Assembly: GCA_013396525.1 (NCBI GenBank)
Contig: VWYX01000737.1
Coordinates: 29,601 to 93,600 of the forward strand
Direction of reading: 5' to 3'
DNA: 64,000 nucleotides
From: Chaetorhynchus papuensis
Lineage: Eukaryota > Chordata > Aves > Passeriformes > Rhipiduridae
The notes beneath the pieces were generated by a model. That model was not told the DNA's origin. It searched no databases and was given only the letters and a program-made list of their open reading frames with translations. The translations under genes and the position numbers were made by a program. Below, one piece after another: positions 24,501 to 36,605 of the stretch. The stretch's first letter is position 1. The number at the start of each line of letters is the position of its first letter.

Positions 24501-25659
24501 CTGAGTCTTTGACTTGAAGAATGGTCTAGTTTGGGAAAAATAATCCTTTAACAGCCTATGTGATAGGTTTGCACAAGGACTACTTATCACCTAAGGCAAA
24601 AAGAAGAGGGGCAGTTGAGGAAAAAATGGTGATAATGCCCTCAAAGAAGAGTGTCTGGACATAGTAACTTTATACATCATTTTCTGCAAAGATGTCACTA
24701 TGAGCAGTTTAAAAAAAAAAGAAACAACAACAAACCTACCACCTCCAGCCCCCCAAGAACAAAAATCAGGACTAGCCTCCAAGAAATTGATTCTTGAAGA
24801 ATGTTTACTTCTGTCTGTTTTGAAAATTACCCGTGGTGTTGTTGAAAAAACAGGTGTCTACAAAATAATCAGTACCTACTTAACTCAGTATTTATTGACA
24901 TTAACATGAGAAAAAATGAGCAAGTCTGTGCTTTGTTTACAACCCCTTCCCCCCCCTCGGCCCCAAGATGGGGCAATAATATCTGGATAAGAATTAAGAA
25001 CAAGGATTATTCTTGCTTTGGTGATTTCTAAAGAAAAATTACAAAATGAGCACAATAGTGATAAAGTATAGTAGGCATTCAGAAGATCAGCAGCAAAGAG
25101 ACAGAATAAAGGTCAAAATACCAATCTTCTCTTTTGAAAAACCTCCAAAGCCAGGGAGGCGTGTTCTGACTCAAAAAGCAGAGAGGTATCTTAATTCTCA
25201 GACTTTTGATGATGATTTGGCACCTACCTGTGACTCGTGCCTTGGGGCCATCTCCAGCTTACAAATATTCTTAGTTTTTGCTTCATTAACTTGGAAACTG
25301 AAACTGCATTTCTGAATTTGTCAGTCTGCTATTTAGCTTGTGTTATCCACGCTGTCTCTGTGTGAGTTTACTGAGCCTATGTAGTGTTGCCTTGTGAACC
25401 TTCTTTATATTTTTTCTTGTGGGATTATAAAGACCTCGTCCAGCAGACTTTTCCTTATCTAAGTCAGAATGATTATTTCGAGAAGCCTCTTTGAGTTAAC
25501 TGGAATTTCAGTGGAACTGGCCACAGGGTGGAAAACCACCTACGTGACCAATGATATGAGCTTTCGCCCAAATATCCTGCTTCCCTGGTGGTTTTGAATT
25601 GTCCTAGATTTAATTTTTCCCACTTAGGAGAGAAGCACAGTTGTTTTCATTTTCTGACA
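21546..25659. other. Intergenic, no gene recognised
   Basis: CpG-poor DNA with only short chance frames. The one notable signal is the CTCF-like site at 22744-22758 (listed separately). A purine tract, mostly A with G, occupies about 23421-23460. Confidence 0.65.
22744..22758 (+). promoter_or_regulatory. CTCF-like binding motif, + orientation
   Basis: CCAGCAGATGGCACC fits every position of the 15-base consensus CCASYAGRKGGCRSY. The site lies between CCDC122 and the inferred ENOX1 promoter. Binding is inferred from the motif alone; such matches occur by chance at a modest rate. Confidence 0.5.
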
Positions 25660-25830
25660 GTGACTGGAAGATGCAAACCAAGCTTCGGGGCCAGTGGCAG
25701 CTCCCAGGACTGGCAGCGTTAGCTCACGTAGCCGATCATAGAGCGGCGGTGCAATCCGTTAGCATACGGTACACGGGGAGCTGTCAGGTCTGTAGCAATC
25801 CAATTAAGTTACATGCTTGCTAAAGCTAGA
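25660..25830. promoter_or_regulatory. CpG-dense islet, candidate regulatory element
   Basis: Nine CpGs occur within about 95 bases (25686-25779), embedded in DNA with almost none. A homeodomain-type caattaag follows at 25800-25807. No open frame of interest is present. The composition could mark an old conserved enhancer kept unmethylated, or a short remnant of an unidentified element. Confidence 0.35.
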
Positions 25831-27779
25831 TGATTTGAGGAAGCTTAAAACAGAGTTAACACTGTGCTAGCTCTACGGCTGTGTCAATTATCTGGTTGGA
25901 CGTGCTTGTAGCTCTGCCTGCTGAAGCATGGAGAGGTTTTTTCTCCCCTTCTTCCCTAAAGCAAGACCAGGGAGAACACATTTAAGAGTTAATTATTTCC
26001 TAGCTTTATTATTATTTATTGAATGAGAATCCTTATATATATTTGAGAGAGACAGTCATACCATATAGGAAAAATCCCCAACAGAAAAATGGATTGCATA
26101 ATGCATTTTTCAGGCTTTTGCTGAAACTGAACTACTGAAGTTCCTTTATAATAGCTGAAGTGCCATTAATTTGCATGGAGGTCAGTATTTGACCTTTGCT
26201 GTGGGAAGCCTATGTGGTTCTTGTCAAAATCTTTTCCTTCTAACCTTTAGTTTCAGATATCTGCCTGCATTTCTCTGTGCTGTTCTCATTCTCTCTGTAT
26301 CTGTAATGCGTGATACAGAAAAGGAAAGTGGCTTTGTGGCATAGCTCTCTATTTTTCACAGCCATCTCTCTTTGTGGCAAGTTAATCAAAAGCCCTGTGT
26401 GAAGCCCTCTCTGAGCTCAGCCCTCCATCCTTCCCAGGTATTCAAGGACTTGCAGTCAGGTAACCCTATCACACTCTCACTGCAGGTTCCCCACAGGTGC
26501 GTGTGCTTCACTTTTTGTCTGGTAATTTGTATGAGGAGCTGCCTTACCTGCTTTGTGGAAAACAGGCAGGATTAACGTACTTCTCAGAACTCTGCTTCTT
26601 TTTAGTCAGAGGGATTGTCCACCCACAGAAAAATTATCTAGCTCCCCCTTGGTGAAAAGCCTGAGGAAAGAAAAGAGTCACTCACTGAACACTAAGAGCA
26701 CCTGGCCTTCTTCATCTTATTGGGAAATTAAAATCAATGCCCAGTCCTCCAAAAACACTCTGCTGCCAGCCCTGAGAAGCAAAATCACAGTTGTGACAAA
26801 ATAGATGATAAAATTAATACTGATTTTACTGGGAACATAATTTCAGCCCAGATACATTGATCTAAGACATTACCAACTTGATCTCATCTCCAACCTCAAA
26901 GCAGGAAGCAGGAGAGCTGGCTGCATCTGTACAGGAGTGAATACAATGCACCTTGTTATGTTTCAGGAAAGGTGAATTGCAAGAACAAAGAAAAAATGAC
27001 AAAATAAAGCCAAAGATGGAGGAGCAGAGTGGCTGCACACCTGCTGTGGAGATACCCAAGCCCAACCCAGTTCTGCAAAGGTTCCTCAGAATTTAACACT
27101 ACCAGAGTTGGTAGAATTATTTCATTTTTATTCCATGTAATGCAGAACACATCTTACTCTTGTATGCTGTATTGGATGCTGAGGGAAATGATCTGTTTGT
27201 CTCGACAGTTTAGTTGGCACGAGCATTCCCATCAGCTCATGTCTTGCAGAATGCTCTGCTAAGTTCAGAGGTTAGCTAAGCCTGGCCTCCTGTGAAGAAT
27301 AAACCAATATTGGTGCAGATATTGGTGGCTGGTTTTTGCAATGTCTTTTGAAGTGTTGAACCACGGACTGCTTCTTGCTCAATTTCTCCATTCCATTTTT
27401 GGTATCAGGATATTTATCAATACATTGCCTCCTAGTATTCTGTTTGCCAGCCAAGAAAGCTGACTCATGAAGACAGACACGTGCATGCCTTCCAGCACAG
27501 AAATTACGTTCTCAGAACAAGCTCAAGTCTTCTGTGAACTTGAGTACAACGTCATATGTAGAAAGCAAGAGTTTGAAAAAAAAAATTAACAAAAATGGCC
27601 CATCTGCAGTCGCTGGCAAAACTCCCGAGGGAAAGCTAGGAAGAAGAAAAGGAATCAGGAAAATTTTTAAATGCAGTTTTCTCTTTTACTGTGTTTCTAA
27701 CCCCATTTTCTTGGCTTCTCTTTGTCTTGCTCTGTTGTTGTTTGTCGCTAGCCTGTGTGTTCTCGAGGCTTTATAATGC
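25831..27779. other. Intergenic, no gene recognised
   Basis: Short frames on both strands, none with recognisable similarity. No repeat or RNA gene was recognised in this stretch. Confidence 0.6.
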
Positions 27780-28260
27780 TTCATCTTAAGGGGGAACCTG
27801 GAGGGCATATTTTCCCTGCTAATGAATAACCTGGATCTTTGTCATCACTGAAGCCAATCAGAGGCGGGAGATTACAGTTGGCGGAGGGCTGAGATTTGCA
27901 TATTAACAGCGCGGTTATTGGGGAATAGCTGTCTTGCATTTAGACCAAACTGTGCCCTCCCCTTTGCCAGCACTGCCTGCCAGCCAATGCAGATGAGGGA
28001 TTCAAAGGTCAGATGGATTTGTTGGGTTTTTTTATTTTTTTTATTTTTAAAGAGGGAACTGTGCAGTACTAATGATATCAATCAGACAGTGAACCCCGCA
28101 TGCGGGAAGCCAAGAAAGTGGCGTGAACCTGCTTGGCTCTGGCTCCGTCGCGGCACGGCTGCTGTGCCCTCCTGTTGGCTCCGATGAGTCTCCCTGCCTA
28201 ATGTATCATATTGTGTATATTAATGTTTCAGCTTTACAGTTCTATTTCCATTAGGGGAAG
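27780..28260. promoter_or_regulatory. Motif-rich, CpG-containing candidate enhancer upstream of the ENOX1 island
   Basis: This stretch combines a perfect octamer ATTTGCAT (27894-27901) running on into ATTAA, two CCAAT boxes (27854-27858, 27984-27988), an AT-rich homeodomain-like ctaatgaataac (27819-27830), and a cluster of CpGs around 28097-28182. Neighbouring DNA has few of these. It lies about 2.5 kb upstream of the CpG island. Regulatory function and conservation are inferences. Confidence 0.35.
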
Positions 28261-30480
28261 ATTGCCCGTGAGCCTCTTAGTGGATAAATAGGAATTTACA
28301 GCTTTCAAAAAATCTCTTAAACCTTGCAGGATCCACAGAAGAAGGAATTACACATGACTATTTTTGAAGCTTTAAAAGGTCCAGAGGGCCTAATTGTGCT
28401 CTCAGATATGTCTGTGCAGCTCCGATTGAAGTATTGGGATATAACGCATGCTTATGCGACAGCTAAAATGAGTCCTTTTTTAAATTAAAAAAAATAATCC
28501 TTCAGTTATTAAAAAATTAGACTGTAAAGTCTCCAGGGTCAAGCTAGCAACTTCCCAAGAGCTATTCAGAACATAACAAAGTGAGGTCTTGGCTGGAGCT
28601 CATCTCTGTACCAACCTGCATATAAAAAATAAATGCTGAATGTGTTAGTGAAATACAGTGAAGACAGTAACACCTTCTTCTGCAGATTTGTGCATCCGGG
28701 TTTGTGTGCTTGCACTCGTCCAGGCAGCTCTGTGGCACGGAAGGAGGGGATAACCCTAAATTGCAATAATGAAATAACCTTACCAAGTGTTTTCATGCTT
28801 GAAAACATGACTTATTGTCAGTTACATTAAACTAGACCAACACTGGCAGAAATATTTTCTTTTACCTCTGTTTTATATCAACCAAGGCTTATGCAACAGT
28901 CAAGAGGAGTGTGGTTAAACCTTGTTGTGTTGTTATCTGTGAGTGTTTCTAAGTACAATTGCATTCAGTGTTAGGAGGACATGAAGAAGCAAATTTAACA
29001 CAGCCAAAGGCAATACACTTCAGAAATATATCCAGACCCTGAAGTTTGTTTGGGTTTTTTTTAACTAGTCCTTGATTTTTCAAGCTAGTTTACACTACAG
29101 GTGAAATGCAAGTTGTGCATGAATTTCCCCCCAAGATTTCTGTGTGCTTTGGTGCTTGCTTAGGGGTGAACAGGCTTAGGGCCTGAGCTTTAAAAGACTG
29201 AAAATGTGTGTTTTACTGTCAGTAACTTAGAAGAGGATTCCCAAGCTATAATTACAATTTTATTTTCATCAGGGCTACATTTAGCAGAAATTCTTCCAGC
29301 AACTTTTTCTTTATTCAGTCATCTACCACTAAAAAGCAAAGCAAGAACCAGTCAGGAAATAAGTAATCCACATCTGCATGGCTGGATCAAGAGTGGCTCC
29401 TGCTCCTTACCTAAATCAGTGCATTAATTTCCTTATTTTGTCCTCCATGTGTGTCCTCGTGTTGCTTGGTATAATATGTGTCAGTATTATTTGTTGTCAC
29501 TTCTCAAACTAAAGCTGTGACACTAACCCTGCCAGCCAAGGGAAAAAAAACTACACACAGAGGCAACACAAGCCAGTATTGTTTAAATCAGATGAGCCCA
29601 GTGGTGTGGAAATTGCTTCTGTTGCATAAGTGTGCTTGCTGGTAGACCCAAACTGATGGGCTGGTAAGCATACCTAATTAGCCCAACACCTGTGGATGTA
29701 ATTCCATACTGCTTTGGTGAAAGAAGTACTGTAGAAAATAATAGGCAGGAGATTTTTCTATCAGATTTTTTTCTTATCACTAGAAATCATAGCTGCCGTG
29801 TGCAATATTTAATACCTGATGTTAGTTGCCACCTTTCAGCCACAGCCACTTTTCACTTACCAACTAATCGTCACCTAGAAGTGTGCAGAAACACATTATA
29901 AATGGGCACACAAAGGCTTTCTCCGGCACTAAATCACAACCATTTCTACAGAGGAAAGGGACTGCTTACAGCAGCCCTGCACAGTAATTCAGGCCAGGAA
30001 AGAAGCAGGTTTTTCCCTTTCAAATAGCAGGAAGAGCTCAGATTAGCCAGCACCGTCCTTGGGAGCAGAGGTGCAGTTGCAAAAGCCTTCCTTAACTCTG
30101 CTCAGACAAGGCGTTCAGCGGCCTCTCTGGGAGCAGCGCTTGGCTCTGGGGAAGCACTTGTTGCTGCCAGCACCCCTGGGCCCAGCACCTTGTCCTGGGA
30201 AGAGCTGTCCTCGGCCACCTGCCCCTTGGCTGCCCGGATTAAGGTGAGGTCAGGTCTCTTGCCACACTTGAGAGTTGTTTCCTGCCCGGGAGATGAATAA
30301 GCAAAAAAAACCACCAGACCCTCTAGCTAAGGGTGTTCTCTAAAAGGTGCTGGTTTGAAGCCACGGCTAAAGGATAGGTGGAAGCCTCTGCAGATCAGGA
30401 CATGCAACTACTTCTCATGGGAGGATTCCCAAAGAAAGCAGCGATCCCGTCGGATGGGATGCAGCTCTTCAAGCTGCACA
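28261..30480. other. Upstream flank of the second CpG island
   Basis: Mostly AT-rich up to 30,000, then rising in GC. A good donor-like AAG|GTGAGG sits at 30240-30248 after a GC-rich stretch, so an upstream noncoding exon cannot be excluded. No coding sequence was recognised. Confidence 0.5.
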
Positions 30481-30803
30481 GGGGGCGTTTGAGGTGGGGG
30501 AGGCCTCGGGGAAAACTTGCGGCAGGATGCTCAGCTCGGGGTGCCCAGACCTCGCACCGCTCCCGCCGCCGGCCCCCGCGGCTCCGCAAGGCCCGCTCCC
30601 CGCCGCCCACCCGCCTCCGGTTCCCCGCCCCTCCGGCGGAGCGGGCTGCGCTCCCCGCGGCTACGGCGGGGCTTCACCCCGCTTCGCGCGGCCCCGGCGC
30701 ACGCCCCAGGGGCCGCGCCCGGCACCTCCTCGGCGGGGCCGCTGTCCCCGGGACGCCGTGACGGCTGTGCGCTCCCCGCCCTTCTCACCGCCCCTCTCCC
30801 CTT

Positions 30804-30840
30804 TCCTCCTCCTCCTCCTCCTCTTCCTCCTCCTCCTCCT
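30804..30840. repeat. CCT/CTT microsatellite in CpG island
   Basis: A pyrimidine run of repeated cct units with a few ctt interruptions. It produces poly-Leu, poly-Pro or poly-Glu/Arg artefact frames depending on strand and phase. Confidence 0.9.
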
Positions 30841-30940
30841 TCGGGAGCCTTGCCTCCCCTGCACACCTGCCTTGCCATTTGTCGGCGGCTTTGCTAGGAG
30901 GGGAGAATTTTCCCTCGGTCCCTTGCAGCATCCCTCCCCG

Positions 30941-30941
<1 letters not shown>

Positions 30942-30970
<29 letters not shown>
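30942..30970. repeat. CA dinucleotide microsatellite
   Basis: Fourteen and a half uninterrupted CA units inside the CpG island. It is likely to be polymorphic in length. Confidence 0.95.
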
Positions 30971-30973
<3 letters not shown>

Positions 30974-31538
30974 CACAACAGCCGGACGGGCAGAGGCACC
31001 GCGCTGCCCGTGCCTCGGTGGCCGCCGCCTCTCCGCACCCCGGCCCCGCGCTCCCCGCCGCCGCGGGGCGTCCTCCGCTTGCTGCAGCGCCGCCGGGCCC
31101 GGCAGCCGCCGAAGGGGGGCGGCGGCGGCGGCTCCCGCTGCTCCGCGGCCCCGCACCGGCAGCGGTAGGTACGGCGGTCCCGCGGCGGCAGCCCGCCCCG
31201 GGCGGCTCCTGGCGCTGCGGAGGGACGGGGACGGAGGGAAGGAGGGAGGGGAGGGCGACGGGAGCAGGGCGAGACGCGCTGCCCCAGCCCCGCCGGCGGC
31301 GCCCGCCTCGCTCGGCTTCGGCTCCGGCTCCTGCTCCGGCTGCGCTCCCGCGGGGCCCCGCGCCGCCCCCGCCGCTGCCCGGCGGCCCCCGGGCACCGGC
31401 TCTTCCCAGTGAGTCAGAAAGTTTGCTCTCCTTGGCGCCCGGTGTTTGTTGTCGTTTGGGGTCCGCCTGTTTAGGCTGGGCTTTTATTTTCCCATTCCCG
31501 CTAGCGGGCTATTTATTTATTTATTTTTCTTTTCTTCC

Positions 31539-31564
31539 TTTTTTTTTTTTTTTTTTTTTTTTTT
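31539..31564. repeat. 26-base T homopolymer followed by an acceptor-like site
   Basis: Twenty-six T residues, then aattgcag ending at 31572. The tract plus AG makes a strong 3' splice-site candidate immediately before GC-rich DNA. Homopolymers of this length are also prone to sequencing error. Confidence 0.9.
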
Positions 31565-31859
31565 AATTGCAGTCGCTGCTGCAGCGCGGATAAAACGGGG
31601 CTCCCGCGCCCGGCGCTGCCCCTACCGCGCCGGGCAGCTTCCCCCGGGGCACACGCGTGGGCAGGCGGGCAGCGCACCCAGGGCAACCGGGGCCGGGGTC
31701 CCTCCCGATCCCTCTCCTTCCCTCTGAGAGCTGGGTGGATGCGGCTGCGAGGTCGCCGGTAGCCCCTCTGCAGTTGGCAGAACAATTTTTGGTGGCAGCT
31801 CGGGAGGAGACTGTCCCATCCCTCTCCTGTTTCTCCTCGTTCCTGGAGTGAGTGTTTTA

Positions 31860-34800
31860 AAACAGGTTTCAGTGAAGCTGTAGGTGACAGGATGCCGGTG
31901 TTACCGAGACCTGGGCTCCGTTTTGTAACTAGCAGTGTTACTGTAGCAGGTTATCAGCCGGGGAACAGCCGTAGTCGACCCTGGTGAGGAGAGGGATTGG
32001 TTGTGGGTCGTGTCCATCTTCCACTGCTCTTATCTGATCGCTAGAAGTAGCTTGACTGTTGTTTGGGGTAGAAGAAGCTCGCTTGCATTTCACTGTTCTG
32101 TTTTTTAATTCTAAACGTGGTTTGGTGGGGGCTCCTAGCTTCTGATAGGAAACTATCAGAAACTATAGAGGTTGAATAAATCCATCTCTGGGCAGGAGAG
32201 ACAAGAAGCTTTCAGGTCCTTCCCATGAAGTGTGTATTTTCTGTGTTGTGTGTTGCTACTCCTTTTTTTCTTATCACTGGGAGTTCTGCTGTAACGTGTC
32301 AAAAGCTTTGATGTTTTTTTGCAATGAACCTGATTCATTTTTTTTCCTCAAATTTAAAATGGAGTGATAAAATGCATAGGCATTAATAAGTAAGTTGAAA
32401 AGACTTCGAAATAGTGCATGTTGTGCATGGTGTGAAATTGTGGCTGTACATAAAAGAGTAATAACTACTCTGCAGGTTTTATTTAAAACCTTTCTCTCTA
32501 TGACTTCGTGCTGAACTCTCTTCATCTGTCTCTCACCTTTTAAGTATGATTGTTTTTTGCATTTGAGGTCTCCTGTCGTGTTGTGGGAATGCACTGATAG
32601 GCACCCACATTTGCCTGGTTCTCGTAATCTTTTATTCTGTCATTTTGCAAAGACTTGCCACGGTCAAAATTATGTGAAATTTTCTATTTTGGCTTTCAAT
32701 TTCAGATTGCTTTTCCCGGTGCTTTTATTTATTTTTCTATTTGATAATTTATTTATTTATGTTACAACCAAAGAGGGAGGGGGAGAGTAGGGAATTGTCT
32801 CTGACTCTTTTGTCTGTCCAAATGTACAAGAAAAAAAAAACCAAAAAGATTGTGTAAAGAAATTAAAGCACTGAGACAACCTAGATCTGAATTCCAAGAA
32901 CAAAAATTACGGTGGCATGTGTGCTTGCCCGCACCAGGCATTCTGCAGCATGTGGTATTTACAGAACTTGCAGTGTACAGTAGCTCTCCAGTAGTAAGAG
33001 AACGCTTTGTATCCTTGGAAGTGAGAGTGTCTTTGACAAGTCAGCAAAACTATAGATACAGTCAAGGAACGCTGGTACACGTGTGAGTGTGTGCATGTAT
33101 AAATATCACCAGATTGTTTGAGTTCATTTTTCCTCAGTATAGTTTGTCTTCCTCAGCCTGGAACATATACATACTTCCCCCTGAATTTTGAGGCATTTTT
33201 TACCGCTCTTCTCTGTGTTCATGTATTTTAATGTTAGTCTTAATCTTGCTGTAAAATACAAAATAATCTGGTAATAGATTTGGAAGACTTTATTGCCAGG
33301 CAAACCAGGCAGTAGATCATGAAATCAGACAATAGTATTTTGTTTCCTAGCAACCCCCTACTGCAAACAGAAAACAAAACGATGGTGGATGCTTCCACAT
33401 CATGATAGCTATATCCCCAAGTAGTAGACACTGAAGTACTAATTGTGCAGGGAGATTCAGTCCTATTTGTTTCAGCTGCTTTGTTAATATTTTCCTTTTG
33501 TGAGAAAGATATTTGCTGGGGTAAATGCAGTTAAATGGTTAAAATTTCACTCTGCTCTCTTAATAACAATGTCTGTTACAATAAAGGGGGCACAAAATTA
33601 AGTAGAATTTTTGCCAATTAGAATGATTTGGAGTTGTCTATTCTTATTGCAGGGCTGTTTCTAAATTGGTGCTTTTACAGACTTGAAAATCAGATATATC
33701 ATCTCCTGTATCCAACATCCAATATCATTTTAGATTTTGTGTTGTTAGTCACACTTTAGCTTTGTGTTTTAGTTATGTTTATGAGAATGTATTGGAAAAA
33801 AAATCCTTTGTGGCTCCCAGGAATGGAAAATAAAATCCTAAGTGCCTCTCTGCCATGTTTACATTCTTGGCACCCAGTTCAGCCTTTCCAAGGAGTTTGT
33901 GCTATCACCGTGCAGCAGGATTGGGTCCTAAGCCATCATCCTTCTAAAAGTGCTTTTGATAATGCAGTAATTCCCTTAGTTAAAGTGCCTGAGCACTGAA
34001 ATGGCATCTCGACCCTGGATCAATCTGGGATGCACTTTGTGCACTGCCATCTATCTGAAAAAACCCATTAGTGCAAGCTGGAGATGTGACCTGGGATGGG
34101 TGCAGGTGTTAGTGCTCTGGAAGCTGCTGGAGATGCTGAGCTGCTGTCGGAGAAAGACGTGAACAGGCACGGATGTGTAGTTATATGTACAATGCAGCAG
34201 AGAAGTTTCTATGCATTTGTCTCTCTTTTATAGGAGAAAATGACAAAAAGTTGTTTGCAGAGTTTTACCCACAAGTGTTCACTATCCAGCAGTATTTACA
34301 GACATCACACAGTAAATTGAAACAGAGGTAGTTTTCCTATTGGTTGCATCAGTGAGTCTGTGAAAGTGAAAATATTATTCCAGTCTGGGAAACTGTAAAA
34401 TCACCCTAAAAACTTGCTGTGGGGAAGACAGCAAACTTAGTCATGTATGCATTATTAAACAACAGTATTCACGCTAGGCATGGGAGGGGTGTTCTCTGAA
34501 TGACTTAGGGGTTCACAGTATTATTTAAGAGATCCCATATGCAGTCACAGAATTTATTTATATTGCCTGTAGGTATTTTCAGGGTTCATCTCAAGTACTG
34601 AGGTGCAAAAGGGTTACCACACATGCCATTTGAATAAAAAGGGTTGAAGTGGAATGGTCAGAGAATATTATAATTCTGGTATATATATCTATGAGCAGCT
34701 ACTTTCTTGTCTATATTTGAAATCACACATTTTAGTGCCATAGCATGTGTGGATGGTTTAGTTTAGAACATGTTAATTGAATTTTGGAAGGCTTTATGGA

Positions 34801-36187
34801 ATGAGAGGAAGTAGTCATTTTCCAATTTTTCCTCTCCGTTTCTTTCTCAGATGGCACTACTCCCAAAACTTGATTCTTACAATTAGTTAGTCCACAGATG
34901 AAGCTTGATATGGCTGCCTAATTGCAGTCCCCACTTCGCCTCTGCCTGTGTTTGCCAGGCAGCAGAATGAGAGAAGGCAAAGAAAACAAAAAGTACAAAC
35001 AAAAAACAAGGGGGAGAGAAAGGTCATGAAGTATTCTGTGTATAAACAGTGGAAGTCATTTGGAAGTGATTTTAAATACTCTCCACGAAACTCCTTTTAC
35101 GCCAATTGCATTTGTTGCTGGTGATGAATGTGAAGCTTACAACTGCTGTAATGTGGGTTGACCACTGATGGAGATAGCCAACCCATGGCTCAAACCAAAG
35201 ACTAGTACCTTCTTCTCCCTTCTCCCCACTGAAGTGCATCTTAAGCAGAACAGCGAGTTATGTCCATTCCATTTAAAGGTGTTTAGGAGATAGGAATTAA
35301 GAAATGGACAGCTTTGTTCTCTCTCTTTAACTGTGCAGTGATGGTCGTGGCCAATGAGCTACCAGGGAATGGGCTGCATATCTTGCTGAGGTACATAAGC
35401 CTTTCCAAATTTTTCACAAAGCTTTCTTTTATTATTATTTTTCAAACTGGATACTGAAGTAATGAGAATGTAGAGTTACTTACTGGGTGTTTAAATCTAT
35501 AGGCTTAATGATTACTGTGCTGAGGGGTATTTACTTAGACATTTATTTCTTGTTCTTCTTTTGAGAAAGGAATGAAAGCATGATGCCAGTTTTAGACTCT
35601 CTTGAAGCTTTGTTTTTAAAATCCTGTTACCTTAAATCATTGAGCTGTCAATTCTTGCCGAATACAGAAAGTAAAGCATCAAAGTGATTACAGAAACTGA
35701 GGATTTGGTTCAGCAGAGCACGACTTGCACACCCAACTTTTTTTTTTTTTAAGTGTGGGCTGAAGCTCATCTCTGCTTGCTGAGATCAACTGTACTTAAG
35801 AAAGTGGTGAAAGTTAGGCGTGTAATTAAATGCCCTGTTGAATAGGGCAAAACCTATAACCTTTGAAACAAATGTCTTTGCTTTGGAGTAAACAGAATTT
35901 CAGGACAATTCCTCCAGGATAGTAGAGTGTAGGGAATAAGCAGGGGGAAAAGGCAAGTTCTTGGGGCAAGGGGTATCAAATGAGGAGCTTACTGATGGGT
36001 GGTAGTGATGCTGGAAGGGATTGAGAATTAATACATGAGTTTGGAATGGGATTTGATTACAGAACAGCATGGTTTGTGCTTGAGCTGTCAAGAAAAAGGT
36101 ACCATTTTAGTGAACAAAGAGGTGGGATTCCCTTTTTATAAAACTCTGTCATGAACACATGTGAAAACTCTGAATATCATCTTAACA
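31860..36187 (+). other. Probable ENOX1 5' intron, proximal part
   Basis: CpG-poor, AT-rich DNA with short chance frames on both strands. No ENOX1 coding exon, RNA gene or recent repeat was recognised. A short T-rich run lies at about 35741-35752. Confidence 0.55.
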
Positions 36188-36605
36188 GGAAGGTGTTGAG
36201 AATTTGAGTGAAGCTCAAAGAAGAGCAACAAAATACTCAGGGGTCTGGAGGAACTAGCTTGAAGGGAAATACTCAAAAATGGACATCTCTAGTCTGGGAC
36301 TGAGTATGGGGAGATGGGTTAACTAAGTGCCTGTATTTGAAATGTATTTTAGTCAAAGCAATCAGATTTTTTCCTGCCTTATGTGAGAGAATACCTAGGA
36401 CTAAATGGAAAAATTGAGGAAATAAAAGCTTAAAATGAGTTCTCAGCCAAAACTCAGTAACAGAAAAATGTATTGTGGGCTATATTAGTCCAGGTGTAGT
36501 GCAAGCTCCCCATGACTCTTCAGATGTTTAAAATAAGATCAGGCAGATTGCTGGCAGATGTACTGGAGAAGGCAATCCTGCATTTCCCTGCATTTTCAAA
36601 GGAGA
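36188..36605 (+). repeat. Ancient CR1-type LINE relic, sense
   Basis: A highly diverged copy in which the order of CR1 C-terminal landmarks is still visible: agaagagcaacaaaa, ggggtctggaggaact, gtctgggactgag (damaged 'GLFSLEK' region), tgtatttgaaatgtatttt, then gtgcaagctccccatgac, tcttcagatgtttaa and aatcctgcattt. This resembles the old amniote-wide CR1/L3 families more than recent avian CR1. There is no intact frame. Confidence 0.6.

Larger units (their letters stand above)
30490..31750 (+). promoter_or_regulatory. ENOX1: Large CpG island, probable ENOX1 promoter and first noncoding exon
   Basis: About 1.2 kb of extreme GC and CpG density, with many overlapping stop-free frames on both strands that are compositional artefacts. 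No frame resembles the ENOX1 protein, whose start codon lies in a later exon. In other amniotes ENOX1 (an ecto-NOX disulfide-thiol exchanger at the cell surface) follows CCDC122 on the same strand, and its first exons are noncoding. That makes this island its likely promoter, and the next 32 kb its first large intron. Donor candidates on the + strand are GCG|GTAGGT at 31165 and CCA|GTGAGT at 31409. The assignment rests on synteny, not sequence identity. Confidence 0.6.

Noticed and set aside
30378..31785. Multiple overlapping frames of 90-224 codons on both strands
   Set aside because: All six frames are open because of extreme GC content and CCT/CA microsatellites. Their poly-Pro, poly-Leu, poly-Glu and alternating His/Thr tracts are artefacts.
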